A DNA stretch of 64,000 nt from assembly GCA_010645155.1 (NCBI GenBank), contig CM021315.1, positions 12,557,675 to 12,621,674 on the forward strand, given 5' to 3'. The notes below the pieces were generated by a model that did not search any database, was not told where the DNA came from, and worked only from the letters and a program-made list of their open reading frames with translations. Below are positions 27,401-39,400 of this stretch, one piece after another (the stretch's first letter is position 1; each line of letters opens with the position of its first letter). The position numbers and the translations under genes are program-made. Source of the stretch: Tigriopus japonicus. Lineage: Eukaryota > Arthropoda > Copepoda > Harpacticoida > Harpacticidae.

Positions 27401-30400
27401 TCCTGCGAGCAGCCCTCCAATTACCGAGGTCGCATTTGATTTTGATCTGGTAAAAAAGGCTTAACACATTCCCCACTAACTATCCAAACAAGGGCCTGTC
27501 TGGATTTCCCCTCTAGTATGTACGTATGTTTGCTTCTCTATCTTGTATACATGTAATTTATAGGAACAGGCACGAGAATGAGTGAGATGCTAATTCGATA
27601 AATTGTGGACAAACTTGTCGACAGAAAGAATTTAGCGCTGCTCCTTTTTTCCTCACTCAGTTCTTCAATGAAGTGTTAGTTTGAGGCGGTAAAAAAGGAG
27701 TTGGACATAATTTCCTTCTGAGGTTGATGAAAATTATAACCCTCCCACCTTTTCTACCAAACAGCTCCCAAATTTCCACCTCAGACCCCTTCAATTGGTT
27801 GCCAAAAATAAAGCGATCTGTGTATTTTAGAGTAACGTCAAAAACACCCCTACACATGTCAATCAATTTCAAAATATTCAAGGACATCAGACTAACCTAA
27901 TTGTGCACATGTCCCAATTGAGGTAGATGAAATTTGAAACAAGACCTTCCCTAACATTAAACAGGATTCCCCTTGAATTTGTTTTCAGGGATTGAATAAA
28001 ATAACTTCAAAGTTGAGAGGGATTCAAAATCCAGCACAATCCTTGCGATACTTTCACTTATTCAGAACTTTATTCACGGCTACTCCTAATCTTGGGGTGA
28101 GAGAATCTTGATTCGCTTCAGAGGGGAGTAAATCTAGGTTTTACCAGCATGCGTAGTTGCATGATTGTGGCCACTATTCCAAGTCCACAGAGGTCCTTCA
28201 CACAAGGAGAGTGAACATTAATAAAGGGCCCTAGTTTTATGAGGTCAATAGCCCAATTGGCACAATTTATTTCGAGAGCCAATTTTCCCTCTTTGGAGGC
28301 CCATACATCTTAAAGGTGGTATTTAATACGCGAAAAGGTTGAGAAATTTAGAACAAAGCAAACCAGATATGCAGGTGAGAAAAGAAATGTTATTCATATC
28401 CAATTGGACCCTCCAGCGAAAAAGAGGCGATCAAAATTTCCATGAATTCCTAAATTCTTGGCTCTAAGGTAAGTTTGACATCATTTGAATGCCATGATCG
28501 TCACCGCCTCATTTGCATTCTAGCACGTCTTCGGGTTTACCATTAGGGAAAGTGATAATTTGACATCGACTTTCTACTTGACGTCTTTAGATGCTCCCAA
28601 ACCATTTGGCTCCATTTATTTTAGATGGATATTGATAACTCTGTGTTTTAGTGGATTTACATGAAAAGACTAGAGCATGATGTATTTGCTTACATTTGGC
28701 CCTGAAAAAAATTTCACATCAATGAAATGTCTTGAGATATGCTACTTCAGATCTAATCTATAATGGGCATCTTGGATGGAAAATCTTTCCTTAAATCACG
28801 ATTTTTCATTGTCGAGGTCTACGAAACGAAATGGAGAGGACAAAAACAATTGATTCCCTTTTGCTTTCGTACAGTGTTGCTTTGGAACCCTCGCATTTCG
28901 ACTAAAGTTAACGAACCAATTTACGTTCAAAGAGTCACTCGATAGTTTTCCAGCTGGAAAGACAAAAAAACGCCATAGGAATTACAATCTTTGTTTCAAG
29001 GGCTTGTCGTTTACTTTGGAGTGTGACCATAACCCGATAAGGGAAGGGTATTGAATTAAGACATTATCTGTTTGAACACGAGTTGCCGTAACTTGATACG
29101 CCAAATGGACAGTTCTGGACACGAAGAATAGTATTACACCCGGGTTCCAGGAGAAGTGCTTGAAAGTCAGGTTAAAGGAAGAAAAGTTTTTTCTCCGCTA
29201 AAAGTTGTTTAGCTAGACTTTTCTTTCTGTCGAATATCGCTTCTCTTTTGTTCCCAAGTTCTAAGGGGGAAAAAATCCCCCTTTCTTCGAGTTCCCTATC
29301 TCCTTCGTCCGTGGAGAGACTTCCTCTTGTTCCCTCCCGTTACCTGAGGTAAGTTTGAAGAACCTTCTGTCTTGAGCATGTCACCCATCAGAGGAGTGGT
29401 CCACCCGTTCATTCGTGGGTCAACCCTTTGTTCACAATTCGAACACCCTACTCACTTGCTCACGGACGGGCAGGCACCCGTGTTCCAATTCAGCTTAATC
29501 CAATCCCTCTTTTGTTATGATGAATTGAGTTTGGTTGATTCGACAAGTGGTGGCGAACTCACTGTTGGCCAACTCTTCATTGGTTTGGACTCCTTTGAGG
29601 GGGAAGATGAATTACTAACCAAGAAAAAAAGCTGGTTAACGTCTCCCCCTTTCTCTTTTCCATGGTGCACCAACCACATCCTCTTGGTGGCCAATTTCAG
29701 TCTTTGTTGTTTTGGGACCACCATACGAATAAAAAAAGAGGATCCAAGGGGAGAGAGCCTTAAAATTTAAGAAATTTCAATATTCCCCTGCAGGCACTTA
29801 GCTCGTAGGCTCTTCCCTCATATGCATGGGTTGTTCAAGGGCATATGCTCAATACGACCCATATTGCCTGCGAGGCAAATGCGGAAGAAAAAGGCTGATT
29901 TTGCTTTTTCCTTTTCCTTTTTAGTGCACGCATTCCACCCTTAGGGAAAATTGGAACCAAACGAAGACCTCACCCCAGAAAGGACATTTTAATGTCGGGT
30001 GGCCAGTCAAAACAGACTAAAAACTTGGAATAATCAGGATCCAGTGTCTGTTGGCATCCTTTGGTTCAAGGTTGCCCTTGTCTCGAGAACTCTCCAAATG
30101 AAGAGGCAAGGGATAAATGATCCTCTCGGTTCAGAGATGAGCTGGTTGCTTTGCAGGTCTCTTTAGGGCTATGTAAAGGCCGATTGCCGCGATGAAATGG
30201 GTCTATTCATCATCTAAATTGCTTTGGAGCACCTCGTCTAGCATTGGTAAGGGTTGTTACAACAGCTGCTTCTGATGTTACTAGTCTACGAAGGTTTGAG
30301 GACTCTTGTGTTGTCGAGGTTTGAGGACCCGAGGAAAGGTTGGAAACCTACAAATAATGGAAAGGAGACACAAAGAAGTGCCAACTGTCCGAATAACCTT

Positions 30401-33400
30401 TTCTGTCTCCAAGTGACGATTATCAGATTTCATTTCTGGCAAAGATAACGTTCACTCGGAAGGTGGTCAAAAATATGTTGGACCAATCATATTTTTTTGT
30501 CAGTTAAGATTCTCTGTCAAAACAAAAATTTAGTTATGAAAGAAAAGGAAAGTCCAGCCCCTGTCTGTTTTATTGTGGTTTAATGATTGCGAAGAGAAAC
30601 TTTCTACTGTACATATTTGCTCTTAAAGACCAGTTGCAATAAAACTAGTTTCAGAAACGTAGGCTTGACATGTTTAGATTTTTAACGATGTATATTGACT
30701 CTGCAACTGAGGTTAGAAAACTAAAAAATACGAATCAAATTCCATTAGTCTCAAACAAGCAAAATACAATTTCGAATCAAAATTTCACTTCAAAATTTAA
30801 TGGACTTGAACCCCAAAATCGAACTCATATTTGAGGAATGTCATTTATTGCATTGGAAATACCAATCATTTTGGACATCGGTCCGAACCAAAACAACTTG
30901 GACGCAATATCTTTTATTTAGTCAGAGTAATTGAGAAACGGCCAACAATAACAGGATGAAAAAACTTCATGCCCTCATTCAATTCTTCATAGGCATGTGT
31001 GTAGAATGAAACTACTTATCATTAGCCAAAGAGTGCCACAACCACAAAGTCAGCCGAATCTTTTTAATTAATTTAGCCTGAGAAAAATCAATTGGCCACA
31101 CATTGCCAGGGGTGCCATTTGATGAGGACTCTTTTGTTTTGGCTTTACACATAAAGCGATCCCAGTTTAATGATGGACTCACTAACTTGTTGGAGGTATG
31201 ATTCCAAGACTGAAGGAAAACATCCAAACGTGTTTTTCCAAAGATATGATAGCATTTAAGGACAGCCGAAGTTCTTTGTCTTTACGGACAATGAATCACG
31301 GTATTCCTTAATGTTGCAATTCTAGAAAGGTAATTGTTTATTGAGGATAATTAGTTTATCCTTGTGCCTAAAAATCGTCTTTGAAAAACTGGCATCCCTA
31401 ACATTGCCTGCCTTTAACTGTTCACAACAAAAGTGAATCCTGATCATTTCTTTGAATTCAGCTTAGAACAACTCAGTCAGACTGACCTCACATATCAAAG
31501 GCCCACTCATGGCCCTCTAATTAAATCTAGTGAGCATTCTTCTTTTTTGTCCCTGTGGTAATGCTCATTGGAACTGCTCTATTATTTGGCTGTATTTCTC
31601 CTCTCCTCAATCCATCCATCCATCCATTCTTCTCGCCAGAGCGTCACGACTCTCATTCTTGCCAATGGAATGATGTCTGTCCACCATCCATTCCAGAGAG
31701 CTACAATGGTTGAAGGGTAAGTGAGCGAGGGCCTTCATGTGTTGACTCCAATTAAATCATTGTTGCAATTAAGCTTCTCGGGTTGCTAGGTTAACGCCAG
31801 GCACTTGGAATGATAGCTTATGTGTTCTTGGTGTTTTCCCCTCTGTTCTTTATCCATGCTTCGTTAAGAGAATGCCTTTCTATTTGCCTTCACTGTTGAA
31901 AATTCATCTTGGCTGGTTTGGCCATTGTTTCGTTTCTTTTCAATGGGGCCAGGTATGTGGGTTATTGCAAGGTGAGTAAGTGAACCATCAAGTGATAACT
32001 TCAAAATCGGATTGCCATGGAATGAAACGACACGTCGAATGTTGGAGATTACAGCAGTGGTTGGTAAGAATCTCTTGAAGACCTTTTTCTTTAGCACAGA
32101 AGGTAGCAGAGCATCTCGTAAGAAGAACCCTTTACAGGAAGACGAGCTCACGATTTGCTTAATGGTTGAACGGATGATCAGCACACTCATTAAAGTGACG
32201 TTTTTTGTGCATGGAAGTTGGCCAAGCGACTCAGTCTCCTGCATCACATCCGGGGCTAGTTTGAGATCCAAAGATGAGATGGGGGTGTAAAAGGCCACTC
32301 TTTTTGAGGCCTTATTGAGCAAAGTTAGAGATCACTTCATTGAAGTTGTTGCAATAATCTTTCATTTTGGTTTTAAGATTCAGTCGCCCTGGATCTCTGC
32401 ATTATAGGAACCTTTCTCAGACAAGCCCCGGAAAAAAAGATTCCAATGTCAGACCGGAAGTTCAGTTGATTATTTGTTGAGACAGCGTTTTAATTGATAA
32501 AAATCGCTGCAGTTTCGTGGGCTAAGGAAACCCCCAGAGTCTGTTGGTGTTTCTCTGTTCACGATATTTGTATTTGGACGTCTTCTCAACAAAATCGACA
32601 AAGAGCGGGATATTTGAATTTGCATTTGGTTCCGCGAAACTTCTGCATGGCCAAATTGGACTCGTTCTTGGTAATGACAGGCATTCAAATTTGTGATGAT
32701 GTTGGAACAGAATTTCGGTCTCGATCTCTCTTTCCCAGACTCAAGTTCTCAACGTGCAGAAGAAAATACCCATCAGCTAATTAGAACTATGCTTGTGGCA
32801 ACGTCGGATTTGGTGCCAAACGTTATACTATCGTGGTCCACACGACCACCACTCTTCAAACGCCTCCAGCTATTCTTTCCACGTCATTGTAATTGTTATT
32901 GTCACTGTCCATGGGGGTCAAGAAGATTGAATTTCGCTGACTGTTCCGGCTAATCCTTGGGTGACCTGCATCTTGATCCTGCCGGTAAACCCTGGAGCCT
33001 TTCACCGCTGAATATAAGTTTGGTTTGTTTTCTCGTAAGAGAATCCAGGTCTCACAGGGAAGCCAATAAATTTAGCGCTTATGGCCGGGTGAAGGGTATG
33101 AAGTTGCTCATTCCATAAGATGACTTATTGAGTTTGACCTCAATTCAATTCAAGATCAAAAGCATTCCGTCTTGCTTTTGGTGACAAGCTGGTAAATTAT
33201 GCCAAGTCCCATTATACGCGAGAAAACGGAGTCTTATCTGGAGTCACAGGGAATTACGGGATTTTACGACTCCTTCGCCCAAGGTTTTCTCTGTTTCTAG
33301 GATTTTTACTTGAAATTCAACAGGTCTACAAAGACAAAAGAAAACCCGGGTGTTCCTTTGAGACCTTCCGAAATATCAGATACGGGGTCTGTGACACATC

Positions 33401-36400
33401 ATTTGTATTGAAATTTCTTCTCCAAAGGAAAATCATCTTCCTTCAAAAAAGCGCAACAGGGTCTTGAAATGAGACCAATTTTCCATCCCGGGAGCAATTT
33501 ATTTCAGAAGATGCTTGGTCATGTTGCCAAAAAGATTTGTAAAATGCCTGTGTGAGATCACAAATGTCGTATATAGGCATCACTAATGCCCTCACCTGCT
33601 TATGAGCTCAAGCTACACATGTAAATCACATTTCAAAGACAGCGTTCGTCATAAGGTGTGAAGGCAATTTACGAGGCTCGAGTTTTCCCATTCTCAAGGT
33701 GGATGGAGACACCTTCTTCCATCTTCTCCTCCTTCTTGGCTGTGCTTCTTCATCCGGCATTTGCCTTTTGGCGGCTTTTCTCGACGCGAGCTTTTGTTGC
33801 CTTTTAATTTTGTCAACTCATCGCGATAAGACTGGCCACATTGATCTCCTCTCTCGCATCCCATCTCATCTCACCTAGCTTCTTTCAGCATATACGAGTC
33901 CATGTAACGTTAAATCGGGTACAAACCGTCTCTCGACCAGCCAAGTTGTTCATGGGTATGAGAGAGAGAGAGAGGAAAGAAAGAGAGAGAGAGAGAGAGA
34001 GGGAGGGAGAGATGCCAGGGACGGATTCGAATCTCGAGCCAAGGATGACCGTCTGGCTCGATTTCTTCTCAACCCTGGGATAGCACTTTAGGTTAGTGAC
34101 TAAGGGAGACTTAGGGTCTCTGGACATCCATTTAGGCGGACTTCCTACCGGCAAGTTTGCATATTTGATATGGAAATGATACGCAAATGTTAGATCAAGC
34201 ACGTTTCACGTCACACCTCCATATCCCTAAACATGAAAGTGATCACTCATTGCCAGCGTCATGGAAAAAACATTCGTAGAAAAAAGGCTCATCGTGAGAA
34301 TGAGGAAAAACTATTCTCTTTCTGAATCGGAGATAGTTCCATGTCATACAACATACATGGGACTGATAGGAGGCCTCATATCCAAGCTTGGACAGAGACA
34401 TGTCGGAGGCAAACCACTTGAATGAGGGTCCAATGTTGGACAACTATGAACGACACCATGGGAAACAATGTTCTTCTAGCCTACTTTATAACAAAACGCC
34501 TGTCCATGAGTTGTCAACACCATTTGAGATATAGCCACGAGGCCACACTATCAAATGCTTTCCTCATTCTCATAAGCTCATCGAAAGGATATTCATTCTG
34601 GACAAGGTACAATGGAGACCATAGAGACCCTCCCATTGTGGCTACATTCTCTCTCATGAATACACATACACAGCAGGAAAGTCAGTCTTTCTTTCTTTCT
34701 TTCTCTCTCCCAAAGTGAAAGTTATTGTTAGGCCTCAAATCAGGAGACAATCAAAGCAACATGAAGAGCCTAAAAGCGTTAAGACAGAAAGAGTCTCTTC
34801 TTTCTTGTTTCTTTTCCAAGGCAAAAAACACAAAGACAAGTAGTCAATCGGACTTTGATGGCCAGCTGGAAATCAATAAGTGGCAATGAAGCCTGACAAG
34901 TTGCATGAAGTGAACTCAGAGTGCCTGAAGATGAGCAAGGTCTTACCAATAGGGTATTAGAAAGGTTATGTGTGAGGCATATCTTATATTGTTTATAATA
35001 ACAACAGGAAGAATGGCCTTTTCTGAACCAGTTCCCATTGTGGCTTAGTGGGAAAAGACCATTATTGGTGGTGTTGGTTTGGACTCCGTGGCTGGACTGT
35101 CACGTATTGAAGTAGCATGAGTTTGTATATTGGTAGCGAGGTCATAATGGCCCTACATCCTGGCTCTTATGATTAGGCCTAATATGGGGTTAACAAAAGC
35201 CACTCCCTTCTTAAGAGATGAGAGAAAATCCAGCAAGACCTTGGCAAGGCCACGCAATGTTTCTCCAGAGTAAAGCCCTCTTTTCGAGCTCTACACGTCC
35301 GCCATATTCATGAGGTACGTTACTTGTTACCTTATGAGTGGGCACACTATTCTATCCATTCCGAGAAACGAAGCAAGAGGCAGTTGAGCTCCAGTGAAAT
35401 TTATGAGACAATCTTCTTTTCTGTTTGCATACATGCCAAGGAACACGTAGCAACTCGATTGAAACGAGTTCAGGAGCGTTTCCTACGGCCAGACACATAA
35501 CCTCTTCAAGGAGATCTTGAGATTCACCTGATCTGGTCACCCTGACTAAGCGAATTTCTCCCTCTTTCCTCACGCTTGTCTTGACAAATGTGTTGACCAA
35601 AACAAAAGGTAATTTGAAAGTAATAGGGAAGCCATAGGAACCAAACGTGGACGCTTCATCTTCATCTCATCTCTGGCAAAGGATCACCGAGGGCTTGCTA
35701 CTGCCTCGACAAGCGCACAGTAGTTACGATGGACCATGAGGGTACTTCCAAAAGGTAAGCCAAGATCCTTCAAGAATGAGCAATAATGTTCGAACTTTTT
35801 TTCGCCTGGCATTGACGTCGTCTAAAAGCGGAGTGAGCATCCTTCAAGATTTGGATCTAAGATAGCATTGACTGAACAAAATATTTGTTCAAGTCAATGC
35901 CTGGCTTTGAATGACTCAGGGATGCCAATGCGGTCCTTTGTTCAGATATCTCAAGTCTGAAACGTCGTTGGGCGTAATTTAACTTCAACGGGCCATTCCA
36001 ATTCTTGGGAGCTCCCTTTGCCGGACCTTATTTCTATTTTCATGATCAACCCGCAACCCTTATGAATCTGCCCTTAGAAAAAAGTTTCCTCACGTTTGAC
36101 TTGGGTTCCTGCTGTGTTGAAGAATGCGTCTAGCTGGTTATTACGAGAGGTGCTGGCCACCTTTACCATCATACTCTAAGATAGAGCACATGTGCATTGC
36201 ACACTTTCTCAAGTTAATCCAAAAAATGGACCTCTTCCATTTGGACATTCAAACCCTTTGAGATCTTTACAAAAGTTTGCACCCTCTTGCTTCACAATAA
36301 AGATGGCCGGGATATTCACCAGAAAGTTTGACTCTTCATGCTCTGGTTTTCTTGAGCAAAACTTGAGCTGCCAGGCAACCTCTCGTTCACTTGTGTTGTT

Positions 36401-39400
36401 GTCATTAAGCCATCAAAATGAAATTTCCCTCCAAGGCATGTTTAGCCAGGAGAGGGGTTGTAAGGTTTCTTGAGGGGGTCTGGTGCTCATTCAACCCCGT
36501 CAATGATTGAAAATTAGAGTGTCTCTCTTTGTCTCTGAGCAGTTCTGTCATCCAAAGTTAGTTGACGTAAACTTTTTTTGTACTCAAACTAACACAGACT
36601 GCCATCAGCGTATGGACAGAAATACCATTCACGAAGAAGCAGAGCCCGTTCAAAAATCGGGTGATTGGCAATGGCTTGCCTCCATAGCGATGATGGGTAG
36701 GGGGTCATGTTATCTCAAGCCCCGATCAAAATGACAGAAAAGCTAACAGATAACAAACCCTCAAGTCCCAACAAGCTTTTGTGTATATTATCCTGAGGGT
36801 GACAGCTGTAGCCTGGCTTTGGAAGACAGAGGTTGACAAGAAGTTGTCTGATTATTACTACTTGATATATTAGTAAGCCTTTTTCTCTCCCGCAACGACC
36901 CCGAGAAGCCACAGACACAGAAACACATGCCACACACCCAAACAGACGCCTGCCCAGTCGATCTAGTAGTGATAGAGTGTGGAGTGCGTGCCAAATATGC
37001 GGGATGGAGACGCAAAAAGCAGTATGAGAAGCTTTCCGGATCCCCAATCCATTCTGGATATATGTTTATGAAATCGGACTTCTGTTCAAATTTGTCTGAG
37101 GCATCCAAACACAAAGCCTGTCCCGACCCCGACTGCATACAATTATTCAATTTATGAAAGAAGAGTATGGGAGGGAATACTGCCGAGTTTTCTGCAATAT
37201 TCAAATTTCCTTTGACGGATGCACCCGTGATGCGTTTGGGCGTGATAGTTTCAGAAACAGGTCAGGCAAAGAGCATTCTTTGTGGAGGTTGAGAAGACCC
37301 ATGCACCGCCGCCGCTTCCTACTCGCTCGCTTATCAATGGTCATTTCTGATTTCTTCTGCCCTAATGCCCAAACAATTATTCCGCGTATAATTTTTCATG
37401 CCTGAGCGACGAATTGGTTGATGACGTGAATTGGAGTCATGATACTGGACCAAAGGAAGGAACGACCACGTAAGCTTCAAAGCCTCCAAAGGCATTATTC
37501 TTCACTGAACAAACAATTCAACGAGGAGGGAACAAGGTACACATGAGCTCACCAAAACATGCTTATGAGTGACCTGGAGATTTGTGAAAACCTCGTCAAG
37601 ATCAGGTGGGTGAATTGCGACTTTGGTTAGAGAAGAATAACAAAACCAATGGACCGGACACATGGAGCAAGAATTTATTCTTGATCCCTGCGTAAGCTCA
37701 AATCTAAAGAAAGATTAGAAGGAATCCAGTGTTGCCAATTCTTGAATAGACGTAGTCACAATGCCATGGTGAAGAAGTTGCAGTAGTGGCATATTTTTTC
37801 CGGAGCTTGAAGATACGCAAATTCATGGCAGTCTTTTCATTCCATTGCTTTTGCAGTCCAAGTCTCGGGTTGAAAATGAAAATGGAGAAGGTTGAAGAGA
37901 CGAGGGAAAAATTCACAGATCTACAAACAAGATAGAGAGGCATCAGGTTGCCCCATCTTGTTTCTCTCTCTTCTCATTATGAGGTGTTCACAAATTTTCA
38001 CAGAAAATGAGCAACGTCCCTGTCAAGAGATGGTGAGTAATCGTTGTTGGATTTGTGGTGAAAATTGTGGGGTTTCGGCCACCATTATTCTCCACTTCTC
38101 ACCTACTAGTACTGGAGTACTAGAAGGGCTTTTGAAGATTCTCTTGATCATTCCATAGGCGAGCGGCGGCCACATTTCTTTTTGACCCCTATCAGTGTTG
38201 CCACATTCGGCGTTCGTGCCTCAAGAGGATATCAGGTCGTTTGTTTGTAAATGAACAATTAAATGCCATTCCGGGATGATGATGGATAAGATCTCGTTGC
38301 AAGCAATTCCACAAGAATAGAGTTATCTTGCACCTCTCCAACGACCGCAAGAATGCATCACCGCCTATTGGTAGAAGCATCACGTCAAAACCTGCAATCC
38401 CGTAAACTAATTGCATTCCAAAAAATTGTTGCAGTGTGGGTATCAAACACGCTCCGCAAAAAACGCTCCTTCTAAGATATGGATAATGTGCAGTAGGCGG
38501 TCTTATCTGTGCCTCAAAGAGCAATGAGAATGAATCACTTCGAATCTAGGTCAGTGGCAAAAAAAAAATCACTGCTTTGCACAAATAACGATTTTAGTGG
38601 CCCGAAATGGACCTCAAAGATCTTGGGCACAAAGAGCAAGTCTTAGAAGTGTGAAGCAAGGTGCTCTCATTTTCATCATAGTTGAATGAGTTCCCGTCAA
38701 GAACCAATAATTTGTGAGCCATTTCTTTCACTTTTGACCACGTTATCAGGCCGTGGGTTGGCAGAGAACGTCAAGAGCAGCAGACATGTCAATTACAACC
38801 AATAATACCTATTTTCCCTCTCGCACTCACCCTGAAAATTCGACTAAAATGGCTTATAACTGCGCACCTTTGTGGTGCTTGCATCGATCTTGGCCATGGA
38901 TTGCCACAATACTTGACTCGCGATTCGTCTTCCGATAGCACGTTAAGATATTGAAACATTCTGAGAAAACAAATGCCAATCAATAGATGTTTTTACTCGT
39001 CATTTGTCATATTTAGAAGTGGGAATTGTTCAAGACTAGCCTTTTTTACGACCTTATACCAGTCTTAATATAGCAATGCCAACAGCTGTGTTTTCGTTTC
39101 AAACCTCCGGAGTCTTCAAACATACGATGAGATGGCAAAAACCTTCTGAGGAAATATGAGTGGTCCAGAATCGAGTCATCTACTTCTGTGCTTTGTCCAT
39201 CTGGAGAGAAATGAGTTGGACTAGGGTACTACGAAGGTATTACTTTTTTCTGAATATGATTAACTTCACACCTCCCTTTCGTTGCAAGTTTCTTGGGCAA
39301 TATATGCATTCAAATTTCACTCTCCAACTCAATTATTAGCTATCATCTCGGAGAGACAGTAAAAAAGTATTCCCCTGATCTTTTTCCCTCTCGGCAGCGT

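Noticed and set aside
31864..32322. 152-codon minus-strand frame in the large intron
   Set aside because: No motif or family resemblance was seen, and part of the opposite strand (32012-32290) is also open.
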